DNA of 64,000 nucleotides from Dysosmobacter sp. Marseille-Q4140 (GTDB taxonomy: Bacteria; Bacillota; Clostridia; Oscillospirales; Oscillospiraceae). Of this stretch, positions 50,809 through 60,066 are shown one piece after another. The notes below the pieces were generated by a model. The model was not told the origin of the DNA, ran no database searches, and saw nothing but the letters and a program-made list of their open reading frames with translations. The stretch's first letter is position 1. Every line of letters begins with the position of its first letter. The DNA is taken from positions 3,100,001-3,164,000 of the forward strand of contig CP073694.1 in the NCBI GenBank assembly GCA_018228705.1, given 5' to 3'. The position numbers and the translations under genes are program-made.

Positions 50809-52374
50809 TCAGCCCACGTAGCTGATGCCGGAGCCCTGCTCCACAGTCAGCTCACCGGTCTTTTCCTCGTACCACTGGTTCACGGCGTCCGTGCGCAGGT
50901 TGTTCCGGACCTGGACCTGCCAGTAGGGAGTGTCATAGCCCACGAAGTACATGACATGGGCGCCGTAGGTGGTTTCCACCACGCCGGTGTCGCCGGCCTG
51001 ACGGGCGGGATCGAAGCACCAGTCCTCAAATTCGGCCACCATCTGGCCCTTGTAGACCTCGGTGTACAGGCCGCCCTCGGAGGCGGAGCCGTCGGAGGAG
51101 TTGGTCTTGGCCAGCTCAGCGAAGGAGTCCTCGGTGGCCTCGCCGGCCTTCCACTCCTCCAGCAGGGCCTCGGCCTTCTCCAGAGCCTCGGCCTTCTTGG
51201 CGGCCACATCGTCCTCGTAACCCTCGTCGTCGCTGGAGAGCTCGCTGGCCTCGGGCTGGATCAGGATGTGGCGCACATCCACGGTGTCGTAGTCATTACG
51301 GGACTTGCTCTCAAACACCGCCACATAGTAGGCGGAACCGGACTCGTCCTCCAGCACGGCGGAGTCGCCGGCCTCGCGGGCGTCGTCAAAGAGCCAGTCG
51401 TTCAGGGTGGAGCTGGCATAGGTGGCGCTGTCAGTGTCGGTATAGGTGGCGCTGCCCTCGCTGGCGTCCGCCAGCTCCTGCAGGTCGCCGCCAGCCTGCC
51501 AGTCAGCATAGATCTGATCGGCAATCTCCTTGGCGGTAGCCATGGCCTCGGCGGACATCTCCTCAGTGACCTCGATCTCGTTGCCCTCGTCGTCGGTGGT
51601 GGCAGCGGCGCCGCTGACGCGGACATACTGGGCGGAAACCAGATCGTAGCTGTTGCGGTCGGCCTCATAGGCCTCCTCCAGCTCGTCCTCGGTATAGGTC
51701 AGGGAGTTCTGATAGTCGGTGATATAGCTGCTGACCAGGATGGAGCGCTTGGTCTGCTCCTCATAGACGCTCTTGGTCATGGTGCTGCCGAAGATCATGC
51801 TGAGATACTGCTTTTCGGTATAGCCGTAGGTGGCGGCATTGGAGGACAGAGCCTCCATGGACTCATCCAGGCTGGCCTGCATCTCATCGGTCCAGGTGTA
51901 GCCGTCGGCCTCGGCGGCAGCCTCCAGAGCCTGGGTGTCGGCCATCTGGTCCAGGGCCTGGTCCAGGAAGTAGTCGTGCCAGGTGGTGCCCTCCTCAGCG
52001 CCGGTGAACATGGTGCCCATGGAGGACACGGTCTGGTCCTTCAAGGAGGTGGTGGTGTCGATGCCGATATAGCTGAGATAGCTGTAATTGTTCTGGAGGA
52101 AGGTCTGGTAGAGGTTCTGGTAGTAGTAGTTCACCTCAGCGGCGGTGTACTTCTCTCCGTCGATGGTGACGGCGGTGGCAGTCCGCTGGATGATGTTGGA
52201 CTTCCAGACGATAGCGGCCGCGGCCACCAGCAGGAAGATCACAAAAATGGTGCCGTAGAGGAGGTTGTTGCGCTTTTCTTCCTTGCGCTGCTTGGCCTCC
52301 CGGGCGGTCTTGGGATCGACCCAGCCGGAGCCGGCCTGATCCTGACGGTTCTTCTTTTCTCTCGATGCGCTCAT
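50809..52374 (-). CDS. membrane-anchored parvulin-type foldase (PrsA/SurA-like)
   Basis: A 521-residue exported foldase. A charged cytosolic N terminus of 38 residues is followed by one membrane helix (about 39-58), a SurA-N-like helical domain with many Tyr, and a parvulin peptidyl-prolyl isomerase domain (DVRHILIQPEA to YGAHVMYFVGY). It lacks the lipobox of true PrsA and keeps a helix anchor instead. The protein is very acidic. It assists folding of secreted proteins outside the membrane. Its promoter is at 52458-52486. Confidence 0.9.
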   Translation of the reverse strand: MSASREKKNRQDQAGSGWVDPKTAREAKQRKEEKRNNLLYGTIFVIFLLVAAAAIVWKSNIIQRTATAVTIDGEKYTAAEVNYYYQNLYQTFLQNNYSYLSYIGIDTTTSLKDQTVSSMGTMFTGAEEGTTWHDYFLDQALDQMADTQALEAAAEADGYTWTDEMQASLDESMEALSSNAATYGYTEKQYLSMIFGSTMTKSVYEEQTKRSILVSSYITDYQNSLTYTEDELEEAYEADRNSYDLVSAQYVRVSGAAATTDDEGNEIEVTEEMSAEAMATAKEIADQIYADWQAGGDLQELADASEGSATYTDTDSATYASSTLNDWLFDDAREAGDSAVLEDESGSAYYVAVFESKSRNDYDTVDVRHILIQPEASELSSDDEGYEDDVAAKKAEALEKAEALLEEWKAGEATEDSFAELAKTNSSDGSASEGGLYTEVYKGQMVAEFEDWCFDPARQAGDTGVVETTYGAHVMYFVGYDTPYWQVQVRNNLRTDAVNQWYEEKTGELTVEQGSGISYVG

Positions 52375-52457
52375 TTGTGTTCAGTCCTCTCAAGTTTTCA
52401 AGTGCACGGTGCGCCGCCGCGAAGGGCGGCGTGGATCCGGAAATTACGCACTTGCAC

Positions 52458-52486
52458 ATTATACCGGATATGGCGCCATTGTGCAA
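52458..52486 (-). promoter_or_regulatory. foldase gene promoter
   Basis: On the minus strand TTGCAC (52481-52486), 17 bp, TATAAT (52458-52463). Confidence 0.8.
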
Positions 52487-52560
52487 GTGGAAAATGTGGA
52501 TTCCCGGCGGAAAGCCGAGGAAATATGGGGCGGAAGCAGGGGGAGCGGAGGAAAAATGAC

Positions 52561-52740
52561 AAAAAAATGAAGCAGCGTTGCTGCTTCGCATAAAGACACC
52601 CCGCGGCGGCCGTGTAGGGCTCGTTATAACCTGCACCTTCACGGCCAGGTGGGTTGCCTCCAGCGCGCTTTATCGCTTCCAACTTCCAGCCGCAGACGGC
52701 AGCCGGGAGGCCTGCGAACCACGAACTGATCTGGCATCCC
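52561..52740 (-). ncRNA. candidate structured RNA, possibly 6S RNA
   Basis: A 443-base gene-free region between the foldase and DUF1292 genes. On the minus strand TTATAA near 52745 could start a transcript of about 175 bases that ends at a clear terminator (GAAGCAGC-AAC-GCTGCTTC then T-run, 52561-52587). Inside, GGCCGTG pairs with CACGGCC, CACCT with AGGTG and GCCG with CGGC. The stretch GTTCGCAGGCCTCC near the 5' side recalls the conserved 5' bubble of 6S RNA. Size and terminator fit 6S; the identity is not proved, and closing-stem pairing is only partial. Confidence 0.45.
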
Positions 52741-52817
52741 TTATAACGAAATGTGGGTTAAAAAAAGACCTATCACGCACCCCGCAGGGTATCATACAAC
52801 AAAAAACGATCCTCCGC

Positions 52818-53114
52818 TCAGGAGGGGTCCTCCTCCTCGTCGGCAAACAGCTGCTCCATAAACAGCTCGTAGACCGTGTCGATCTCCTCGTCGCTGTCCA
52901 GTGTGGAGAACAGGTCCTCCCCGTCTTCGTGGATCACCTTCAGGATCACCAGGCCGTTGTCCGGGTCGTCCTCATTCTCGCCCTCGGTCTCGGCGGGGAA
53001 AAAGGCCTGGTAGGTCTGGCCGTTGTGCTCCAGGGTATCCACAAACTCCAGCACCAGCTCTTTCCCATCCTCGTCGGTAACGGTGATGAACGTGGGGCCG
53101 AACTCTTCGCTCAT
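52818..53114 (-). CDS. DUF1292 (YrzB-like) protein
   Basis: A 98-residue acidic cytosolic protein of the DUF1292 family (FITVTDEDGKELVLEFVDTLEHNG), widespread in Firmicutes and usually near ruvX and mltG. Here it stands alone. Function unknown. AGGAGG precedes the ATG. Confidence 0.88.
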   Translation of the reverse strand: MSEEFGPTFITVTDEDGKELVLEFVDTLEHNGQTYQAFFPAETEGENEDDPDNGLVILKVIHEDGEDLFSTLDSDEEIDTVYELFMEQLFADEEEDPS

Positions 53115-53416
53115 GGTCGGTCCTCCTTCTCTTCTTGGGTATTGTCATTTTACACGAGTTCGCACCGGATTGCAAGGGGGGGAACTTTGGAAAATGACGA
53201 AAAGATGCATGGATCAGCAGGAATTTTCCAGGCCAAAAAGAAAAAAATTGCAGGGAGTGGGAACTTTTTACCGATAAAAAGCGACTTTTTCAGTGTTGAC
53301 ACGCAGTGGTACAATAGTAAGTATTATGGCGAGTTGTGAGCCTATGCGGCCGCCGGAGCGGCGGTGCGGCAGACCGCTTTTTCGCAAACATCACACGAAA
53401 GAAGGAGGTGCCCGCC

Positions 53417-56032
53417 ATGGAACACGGCAGACGGGAGGAAGCGCCCAAAACGCCGCCCCGCCGGGAGCCCAAGCCCAAGCGGCGCGGCGGCGCGGGAAGA
53501 ATCGTCAAGCGGTTCTTGTTCGTCCTGATGACGCTGGTGCTGATCGGCGTGTGCACGTCGGCCATGATGGCCTGGATTTTTATGAAGTACGCGGAGACTA
53601 CGCTGACTCCGGTGCTCCAGGTGAACGCCGACGATTACACCATGAATTACAGCTCCTTTATCTATTATCAGGATAAGGCGAGCGGGGAGTGGGTGGAGTA
53701 TCAGACCATCCACGGCACGGAAAACCGCATCTGGGTGGACATCGAGGACATGCCGGACGCTTTGTGGCAGGCGGCGGTGGCCATTGAGGATCAGCGCTTT
53801 TTCGAGCACAACGGCGTGGACTGGAAACGGACCCTGGGTGCCGCGGTGAACCTGGTGACCGACACGAAGGATACCTTCGGCGGTTCCACCATCACCCAGC
53901 AGGTGCTCAAAAACATGACCAAGGACAACGACGGCACCGTCAACCGGAAGGTCCGGGAGATCTTCCGCGCTCTGGAGTTTGAGAAGAATTATACCAAGTG
54001 GGATATTTTGGAGCTCTATCTCAACTTCATCTACCTGGGTCAGGGCTGTTACGGCGTCCAGACCGCCGCGCAGTTCTACTTCGGCAAGGATGTCAGCGAG
54101 CTGGACGTGGCGGAGTGCGCCAGCCTTATTGCCATCACCAACAACCCCTCCATGTACGGCCCCATGTACGACATCACCATCACCCGGGAGGATGGAACTA
54201 CCACCACGCCCCGGGAACTGAACAAGGAGCGCCAGGAGAACATTCTCAACAAGATGGCGGAGGTCAAGGGCCCCGCTACCATGAAGGATGACCTGAGCGA
54301 CCCGGAGAGCTGGAGCACCTATCTGACCGAGGAGCAGGCGCAGGCCGCCAAGGATGAGGTCCTCCAGTTCACCGACGGCTCCACCTCCGCCGACGACGTG
54401 GTGGCGGAGGCCACCGGAGAGAGCATGTATAACTCCTGGTTCGTGGATCAGGTGATCCGGGACGTGACGGCGGACCTGGTGGAGGAGAAGGGCATTTCCA
54501 CCAAGGAGGCGGAGACGCTCCTCTACAACGGCGGCTATCACATCTACACCACGCTGGACCCGGAGATCCAGTCCATCGCTGAGTCGGTCTATGAGGATCG
54601 GGGGAGTCTGAACAATCTGACCTCCGCCTCCGGCCAGCTGATCCACTCCGGCATCACCATCATCGACCCCTATGCCGGCAATATCGTGGCCATGGTGGGC
54701 GATATGGGTCCAAAGGAGGGCAACCTCCTGTGGAACTACGCCACGGATATCCAGCAGCCCGGCTCTTCCATCAAGCCCCTGACGGCCTATGCCCCGGCGC
54801 TGGACTCCGGTGCCATCAATCCCGGCACCACCTTTGACAACTATCCTGTCCAGCTGATGAACGGGTCTCCCTGGCCCAAGAACTCGCCCAACACTTACAC
54901 CGGCTGGACCAGCGTCAGCATGGGTATCCAGAAATCCATCAACACCATCGCGGTCCAGGCGCTCCAGAAGGGCGGCGTCACCAACGCCTACGCCTTTGCC
55001 ACGGAGAAGCTGGGGCTGAGTCTGTCGCCCGAGGATATGGATGTGAGTCCTCTGGGCCTGGGCGGATTGACCTACGGCCTTTCCACCGTGGAGATGGCGG
55101 CGGCCTACGCCTCCTTCGCCAACAGCGGCATTTACAACGAGCCCAAGACCTATCTCAAGGTACTGGGTGAGGACAACTCCACAGTGATCCTGGAGAACAC
55201 CGGTGAACAGCACGTGGCTATGAAGGAGTCCACGGCGTACCTCATGACCACCATGCTGCAAAAGGCCGTCAGCAACGGCACCGGCGGTGCCGCCCGCTTC
55301 AACGGCATGAGCATCGCCGGCAAGACCGGTACCACCAACGACAACTTCGACCGCTACTTCGTGGGCTACACGCCCTACTATGTGGCGGCGGTCTGGGTCG
55401 GCTACAAGGAGAACGAGCGCATCAGCTACTCTGTGAACCCGGCGGCGTCGCTGTGGAAGCAGGTGATGCAGCAGGTCCACGCCGATTTGGAGAATAAGTC
55501 CTTTGCCAAGCCCTCTACCGGCCTGACCACGGTCACCATCTGTGCCGACAGCGGCCTGCTCTGTACCGACGCCTGCCACGCCGATTCCCGGGGTGACCGG
55601 GCCGTTCAGGTGACGGTGGCTACCGGGACAGAGCCAAAAGAGGAGTGCACGCTCCACAAACTGGTGAACATCTGCACCGAGGGCAACTGCCTGGCCGGTG
55701 AATTCTGCCCGGAGACCTCTGTGGTGCAGAAGGGCTATCTGGACTATGTGCGGGAGGACTACGGCGAGAGCATTAAGGCCGACGACGACGCCTATCTCAT
55801 CTCCTCGCTGGAAAAGGCCGCGGAAGAGAGCGGCGGATGCCCTGTCCACACCACCGCGGCGGTGGTTCCGGTGGATCCCAACGTCCCGGTGGACCCCAAT
55901 GACCCCGACGCGCCCTTTATCGACGACGACCCCAACAATCCGGCCAATCAGACGCCGGAGAGCGGAGACGGCACCGGCGGGAGCCAGGAAGAGTGGTGGG
56001 CCAACATCATCGGCCCCGCTCCCACCAACTGA
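53417..56032 (+). CDS. class A penicillin-binding protein (transglycosylase/transpeptidase)
   Basis: An 871-residue bifunctional peptidoglycan synthase. After a basic N terminus and one membrane helix (about 31-56) come the GT51 domain (EDQRFFEHNGVDW with catalytic Glu124, then GGSTITQQ) and the transpeptidase domain with SxxK (Ser450-Lys453), SxN in KSINT and KTG (about Lys636). The last 140 residues are an Asp/Pro/Asn-rich extracellular tail with several Cys. ATG 53417 is chosen for GAAGGAGG. Read alone; a TTGACA lies at about 53295. Confidence 0.96.
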   Translation: MEHGRREEAPKTPPRREPKPKRRGGAGRIVKRFLFVLMTLVLIGVCTSAMMAWIFMKYAETTLTPVLQVNADDYTMNYSSFIYYQDKASGEWVEYQTIHGTENRIWVDIEDMPDALWQAAVAIEDQRFFEHNGVDWKRTLGAAVNLVTDTKDTFGGSTITQQVLKNMTKDNDGTVNRKVREIFRALEFEKNYTKWDILELYLNFIYLGQGCYGVQTAAQFYFGKDVSELDVAECASLIAITNNPSMYGPMYDITITREDGTTTTPRELNKERQENILNKMAEVKGPATMKDDLSDPESWSTYLTEEQAQAAKDEVLQFTDGSTSADDVVAEATGESMYNSWFVDQVIRDVTADLVEEKGISTKEAETLLYNGGYHIYTTLDPEIQSIAESVYEDRGSLNNLTSASGQLIHSGITIIDPYAGNIVAMVGDMGPKEGNLLWNYATDIQQPGSSIKPLTAYAPALDSGAINPGTTFDNYPVQLMNGSPWPKNSPNTYTGWTSVSMGIQKSINTIAVQALQKGGVTNAYAFATEKLGLSLSPEDMDVSPLGLGGLTYGLSTVEMAAAYASFANSGIYNEPKTYLKVLGEDNSTVILENTGEQHVAMKESTAYLMTTMLQKAVSNGTGGAARFNGMSIAGKTGTTNDNFDRYFVGYTPYYVAAVWVGYKENERISYSVNPAASLWKQVMQQVHADLENKSFAKPSTGLTTVTICADSGLLCTDACHADSRGDRAVQVTVATGTEPKEECTLHKLVNICTEGNCLAGEFCPETSVVQKGYLDYVREDYGESIKADDDAYLISSLEKAAEESGGCPVHTTAAVVPVDPNVPVDPNDPDAPFIDDDPNNPANQTPESGDGTGGSQEEWWANIIGPAPTN

Positions 56033-56054
56033 ATCCCGTATGGGTTATGCGAAA

Positions 56055-56083
56055 AGGCGGCCCGGCATTTGCCGGGCCGCCTT
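56055..56083 (+). terminator. terminator hairpin 1 after the penicillin-binding protein gene
   Basis: AGGCGGCCCGGCA/TGCCGGGCCGCCT stem with a 3-base loop. The same 29 bases recur exactly at 56245-56273. No long T-run follows. Confidence 0.75.
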
Positions 56084-56244
56084 GGTCTATCCGGGGGAAA
56101 AAGAAAGTCTTACGCAACGGGAAGGAAGATAGCTACGAAAGAAACCCAGGAGGGGTGTCTTTCGTTTTCAATCATCCGTTTTTTGACCTTTTTGAAGGTT
56201 CAAAAAACTTGCTCAGCGCGGTGAAAAGTTTTTTCGCCGCGCTG

Positions 56245-56273
56245 AGGCGGCCCGGCATTTGCCGGGCCGCCTT
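56245..56273 (+). terminator. terminator hairpin 2, exact copy of hairpin 1
   Basis: Identical 29-bp hairpin to 56055-56083, here followed by TTTTT on the plus strand. The 160 bases between contain two more stem-loops (about 56180-56210 and 56216-56242) and no supportable gene. Confidence 0.8.
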
Positions 56274-56291
56274 TTTGGGAGCAGAGGGAGC

Positions 56292-56489
56292 TTACAGGCT
56301 CTTCTCGTAGGACTCGATCATCTTCTTGACCATCTGGCCGCCCACGGAGCCGGCCTGACGGGAGGTCAGGTCACCGTTGTAGCCTTCCTTCAGATTGACG
56401 CCCACCTCAGAGGCGGCCTCCATCTTGAACTTGTTCATAGCGGCACGGGCCTCGGGGACGTTGATCTTGTTGTTATTCTTAGCAGACAT
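56292..56489 (-). CDS. alpha/beta-type small acid-soluble spore protein
   Basis: A 65-residue DNA-coating spore protein. The family core is clear: ALNKFKMEAASEVGV-like start, NGDLTSRQAGSVGGQMVKKMI, including the GPR-type region near GVNLKEGYNG. It protects DNA in the dormant spore and is degraded at germination. GGAGAA precedes the ATG. The promoter looks like sigma-G (56556-56584). It shows that the organism can or could form spores. Confidence 0.96.
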   Translation of the reverse strand: MSAKNNNKINVPEARAAMNKFKMEAASEVGVNLKEGYNGDLTSRQAGSVGGQMVKKMIESYEKSL

Positions 56490-56555
56490 GTTGATGTTCT
56501 CCTTTTCCTAAATCATCGGTTTTGTTGTTTGGGTTCTTGCTGGGTATCGCGAGCC

Positions 56556-56584
56556 TAGTTTGACTCGAACCATGGGGAATATTC
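56556..56584 (-). promoter_or_regulatory. sigma-G-type promoter of the spore protein gene
   Basis: On the minus strand GAATA (56580-56584), 17 bp, CAAACTA (56556-56562), close to the sigma-G consensus GNATR / CATNNTA. It would give a leader of about 60 bases. Confidence 0.7.
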
Positions 56585-56709
56585 CGCTTTTTCGCCGGAA
56601 AAATCTGCTTGTCACAGATTTGTAACGACGAAATAGCTGCCGGAGTGCTACAATAGCGTCAAATCAATCGGATGAAAAATGATGAGCGGACGACAAGGAG
56701 GAGAGGACG

Positions 56710-57657
56710 ATGACCGAGCACCTGACAGACCCGCGGCAGGAGCTGACCCGCCTGCGGGAGGAACTGGCCGCTCTGCGGCGGGACCAGGCCCTGCTGGAGA
56801 CTTTGCGGCAGCAGGAGTGGCAGTGCCGCCGGGAGGCGGAGCGGCTGCGGCAGGCCTGGGACAAGGAGCAGGCCGACGTGGACCGGCTGGAGGGGGCGAG
56901 CCTCTCCGCGCTGCTGGCCAGCCTCACCGGCCGGAAGGAGGAGCGGCTGGAGCAGGAGGAGGCGGAGGCCCTGGCGGCCCGCTTGCAGTACCAGAGCGCC
57001 CAGCGGCAGCTGGAGGAGGTGCAGCGGGAACTGGAGGCCTGCCAGGACCGCATCCGGGCCTCGGCGGATTGTCCGGAGCGGTACGAGGCCTTCCTCCGCA
57101 GCCGTCAGGAGGCGCTGAAAGCCGCGGACCCGGATCTGCGGGAGCGGATCGGCAGTCTGGAGAACCGCATCGCCGCCCTGATCGCCCGCCGCCGGGAGCT
57201 GCGGGAGGCGCTGACCGCCGGCGACCGGGTCCTGGAGCGGCTGGGCGGGGCCATTGACAAGCTGGACAGTGCCGGCGGCTGGAGCACCTGGGATCTCCTG
57301 GGCGGCGGCCTGGTGGCGGATATGATGAAGTACAGCCGCCTGGACGAGGCTCAGAATCAGATCGAAGCTCTGCGGGGCGATCTGCGCCGCTATCAGGCGG
57401 AACTGGCGGATGTGGAACGGCTGGAGCAGTTCGACGTCCGGCCCGGCGGCATGATGCAGGCGGTGGATATCTTTTTCGACAACATTTTCAGCGACTGGAT
57501 GGTCCGGGATCAGATCCAGCGGTCCCAGAACGAGATGTACGGCCTGCAAAGCCGCATCCGGGGCATCCAGGACCGGATCAACGGAGAGCTGGCGGAGGCG
57601 GAGCACCAGCTCTCTGCCGCCCAGGCGGATCTGGACCGGCTGGTGTCGGAGGCCTGA
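56710..57657 (+). CDS. conserved coiled-coil protein, function unknown
   Basis: A 315-residue soluble protein. Residues 8-120 and 225-315 are long coiled coils rich in Arg, Glu, Leu and Gln. Between lies a conserved-looking segment with GGWSTWDLLGGGLVADMMKYSRLDEA and FDVRPGGMMQAVDIFFDNIFSDW in two pieces. Similar proteins occur in many Firmicutes without a known role. AAGGAGGAG precedes the ATG. It stands alone before a strong terminator. Confidence 0.75.
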   Translation: MTEHLTDPRQELTRLREELAALRRDQALLETLRQQEWQCRREAERLRQAWDKEQADVDRLEGASLSALLASLTGRKEERLEQEEAEALAARLQYQSAQRQLEEVQRELEACQDRIRASADCPERYEAFLRSRQEALKAADPDLRERIGSLENRIAALIARRRELREALTAGDRVLERLGGAIDKLDSAGGWSTWDLLGGGLVADMMKYSRLDEAQNQIEALRGDLRRYQAELADVERLEQFDVRPGGMMQAVDIFFDNIFSDWMVRDQIQRSQNEMYGLQSRIRGIQDRINGELAEAEHQLSAAQADLDRLVSEA

Positions 57658-57665
57658 AAAAAAGA

Positions 57666-57703
57666 AAACAGCGGACGGCAGTTTCGCCGTCCGCTGTTTT
57701 TTT
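57666..57703. terminator. bidirectional terminator between the coiled-coil gene and the M24 peptidase gene
   Basis: ACAGCGGACGGC/GCCGTCCGCTGT stem with A-run before and T-run after. Confidence 0.9.
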
Positions 57704-57716
57704 GAAATAGTGCCGG

Positions 57717-58790
57717 TCAGCCAACGCTGCGCCAGTGCTTGTCCACGTGGTTGAGGATCTCGCAGCCGTCCTCCGTCACCAGCACCAGATCCTCCACCCG
57801 GACGCCGAACTCGCCGGGCAGATATACGCCGGGCTCGATGGAGAACACCATACCGGGCTTGGCGATCAGGTCCGTGGCGGAGCTGACGTCGCCCTTCTCA
57901 TGCTCGGTCTGGCCGATGAAGTGGCCCAGACGGTGGGTGAAGAACTCCCCATAGCCGGCGGCGGCGATGTGGTCCCGGGCGGCCTTGTCCAGGTCCCGCA
58001 GGGGCACGCCGGGCCGGATCAGGGCCTCGGCCCGCTCGTTGGCCTCCCGGACCAGATCGTGGATAGCGGCGTGCTTGGCCGCCGGCTGGCCGCAGAAGAA
58101 GGTGCGGGTCATGTCGGAGCAGTACCGGTCCTTCCGGCAGCCCATGTCGATGACGATGCAGTCTCCGGCCTTCAGCCGGGTCTGGTCCGCCTCGTGGTGG
58201 GGGTCGGCGGCGTGGGCGCCGAAGGAGACGATGGGCTGGAAGGCCACGGCGTCACAGCCCTCGGCGGCGTACTGGGCGACGATGTAGTCGGCGATCTCCC
58301 GCTCCGTCATGCCCTCCCGGATGAAGGTTATGGTCCGCTCCATGACGGTGTCGTTGATGGCGGAGGCGGTGCGCATCAAGTCCCGCTCCGCCGCGTCCTT
58401 GCAGGCCCGGGCGTCGTCCACGCAGTCGGAGGCCACCACGCACCGGCACCCCGGATGGGCCGCCATCAAAGGCAGCAGGAACCGGGCCGGCCAGTCCTTG
58501 TCCACGCCCATGGGCTTTGTGCCGTCCACGTGCTGGGCCAGGATGGAGAGGTAATCGTCGGTATCGGAGAACCACACCTGCTCCCAGGGCGCCTCCGGCA
58601 CCGGGAACAGACGGTTCAAAAACAGCTTGTGGTTCCCGTCCCGCCGCAGGTACAGGGCGAAAAGCCGCTCAAAGGGGTATACATAGTAGCCGGTGAGATA
58701 CCAGATGCTGTCCGGGTCGGAGACGATCATCTGCTCCAGGCCCATGGCCTCCAGGGCCTCCAGAACCCGCTGGATGCGCTTTTCATACAT
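57717..58790 (-). CDS. M24-family aminopeptidase (Xaa-Pro type)
   Basis: A 357-residue cytosolic metallopeptidase with the pita-bread fold. Metal ligands are seen in DMGCRKDRYCSDMTR, HRLGHFIG, SIEPGVYLPGEFG and RVED. It removes N-terminal residues next to proline. AGGAG lies 9 bases before the ATG and the gene starts 3 bases after the pepT stop. Last gene of a four-gene peptide-use unit. Confidence 0.93.
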   Translation of the reverse strand: MYEKRIQRVLEALEAMGLEQMIVSDPDSIWYLTGYYVYPFERLFALYLRRDGNHKLFLNRLFPVPEAPWEQVWFSDTDDYLSILAQHVDGTKPMGVDKDWPARFLLPLMAAHPGCRCVVASDCVDDARACKDAAERDLMRTASAINDTVMERTITFIREGMTEREIADYIVAQYAAEGCDAVAFQPIVSFGAHAADPHHEADQTRLKAGDCIVIDMGCRKDRYCSDMTRTFFCGQPAAKHAAIHDLVREANERAEALIRPGVPLRDLDKAARDHIAAAGYGEFFTHRLGHFIGQTEHEKGDVSSATDLIAKPGMVFSIEPGVYLPGEFGVRVEDLVLVTEDGCEILNHVDKHWRSVG

Positions 58791-58793
58791 GGT

Positions 58794-60053
58794 TCAGTTC
58801 TCCTCTTTCTTCAAGATCACAGTTTCCACCAGCGCCGGGGACACCAGGGCCTTCACAGTCCGCACGCCGGTCTTGAGGGACTCCACCGGCGCGAACTCGA
58901 ACCGGCCGTGGGCATTGTGTCCGCCGCTGGGCAGGTTGGGGCACAGCAGGCCCTTGTAGGTCAGCATGCACCCGTCGGTGCCGCCCCGGATGGGGGAGTG
59001 GGTGGGGTGGGCGATGCCGGCGGCCTTCATGGCCGCCTCCGCCAGGGTCACGATCTCCATGTGGTCCTTGAGCACCTCATACATGTTGTAGTACTGGTCC
59101 TGGGTGTCCACCACGGCGGTGCCGGGGCCGTAGCGGCGGTCGATCTGCTCCGCGGCCTGATCCAGGGCGGCCTTGCGCTGGAGGAACCGCTCCATGCTGT
59201 GGTCCCGGACGATGTACTCCATCACGGCCTTCTCCGCCATGCCGTGCATCTCCTGGAGGTGGAAGAAGCCCTGATAGCCCTCGGTGTGGGCCGGGGTCTC
59301 CAGAGGCGGCAGCAGGCCGTTGAACTCCTGGGCGATGAGGATGGCGTTTTTCATCTTGTCCTTGGAGGTGCCGGGGTGGATGCTGAAGCCGTTGATGGTG
59401 ACCACGGATTTGGCGGCGTTGAAGGTCTCGTACTCATAGTCGGTGATGTCGCCGCCGTCCAGGGTGTAGGCGAAGTCGGCGCCGAAGCCGGCCACGTCGA
59501 AGTGGTCGGTGCCCCGGCCGATCTCCTCGTCGGGGGTGAAGCCCAGGCAGAGCTTGCCGTGGGGAGCGCCCTCGGCCAGAAGCTCCTCCACCGCCTGGAG
59601 GATGATGGCCACGCCGGCCTTGTCGTCGGCGCCCAGCAGGGTGGTGCCGTCGGTGCAGACCAGATCCTGGCCCTCGAATTTTTGCAGCTCGGGGAACTTG
59701 GCGGCCTCCATGACGATGTTCTGCTCCCGGTTGAGCACCAGGTCGCCGCCGTCGTAGTGCAGCACCTGGGGCTTGACGTCCTTGCCGGTCATGTCGGGAG
59801 TGGTGTCCATGTGGGCGATGAGGCCGATGGCGGGCAGGTGCTCGCAGCCCGGCGTGGCGGGGATGGTGGCATAGACGTAGCAGGTCTCGTCGCAGCGGGC
59901 GTTTTCCACGCCCAGGCCCCGCAGCTCCTCCACCAGCAGATGGGCCAGATCGAACTGGCGCCGGGTGCTGGGGGCGGCGTCGGCGGGGGCGTGGTAGTCG
60001 CTCTCGGTATAAATTTTGGCGTAGCGGATCAGGCGGTCCACAACATTGTCCAC
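58794..60053 (-). CDS. pepT: peptidase T (tripeptidase)
   Basis: A 419-residue M20 aminotripeptidase. Zinc ligands: HMDTTPD, LGADDKAG, the catalytic pair in TPDEEIG, and the late His in SGGHNAHG. It starts at GTG with GGAGG 8 bases upstream. It cleaves the N-terminal residue from tripeptides and fits with the M29 and M24 enzymes and the transporter beside it. Confidence 0.96.
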   Translation of the reverse strand: MDNVVDRLIRYAKIYTESDYHAPADAAPSTRRQFDLAHLLVEELRGLGVENARCDETCYVYATIPATPGCEHLPAIGLIAHMDTTPDMTGKDVKPQVLHYDGGDLVLNREQNIVMEAAKFPELQKFEGQDLVCTDGTTLLGADDKAGVAIILQAVEELLAEGAPHGKLCLGFTPDEEIGRGTDHFDVAGFGADFAYTLDGGDITDYEYETFNAAKSVVTINGFSIHPGTSKDKMKNAILIAQEFNGLLPPLETPAHTEGYQGFFHLQEMHGMAEKAVMEYIVRDHSMERFLQRKAALDQAAEQIDRRYGPGTAVVDTQDQYYNMYEVLKDHMEIVTLAEAAMKAAGIAHPTHSPIRGGTDGCMLTYKGLLCPNLPSGGHNAHGRFEFAPVESLKTGVRTVKALVSPALVETVILKKEEN

Positions 60054-60066
60054 GAGAAGTCCCTCC

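Noticed and set aside
53342..55849. An 835-residue minus-strand open frame
   Set aside because: It is the antisense shadow of the class A penicillin-binding protein gene, which has all catalytic motifs.
55993..56310. A 105-residue plus-strand frame after the penicillin-binding protein gene
   Set aside because: It only spans the two identical terminator hairpins and the stem-loops between them; no family or ribosome site supports it.
56540..56585. A GGTTCGAGTC stretch that looks like the T-arm of a tRNA (minus strand)
   Set aside because: The bases around it do not form a T-stem, and no acceptor, D or anticodon arm can be drawn. The same bases are better explained as part of the sigma-G promoter spacer.
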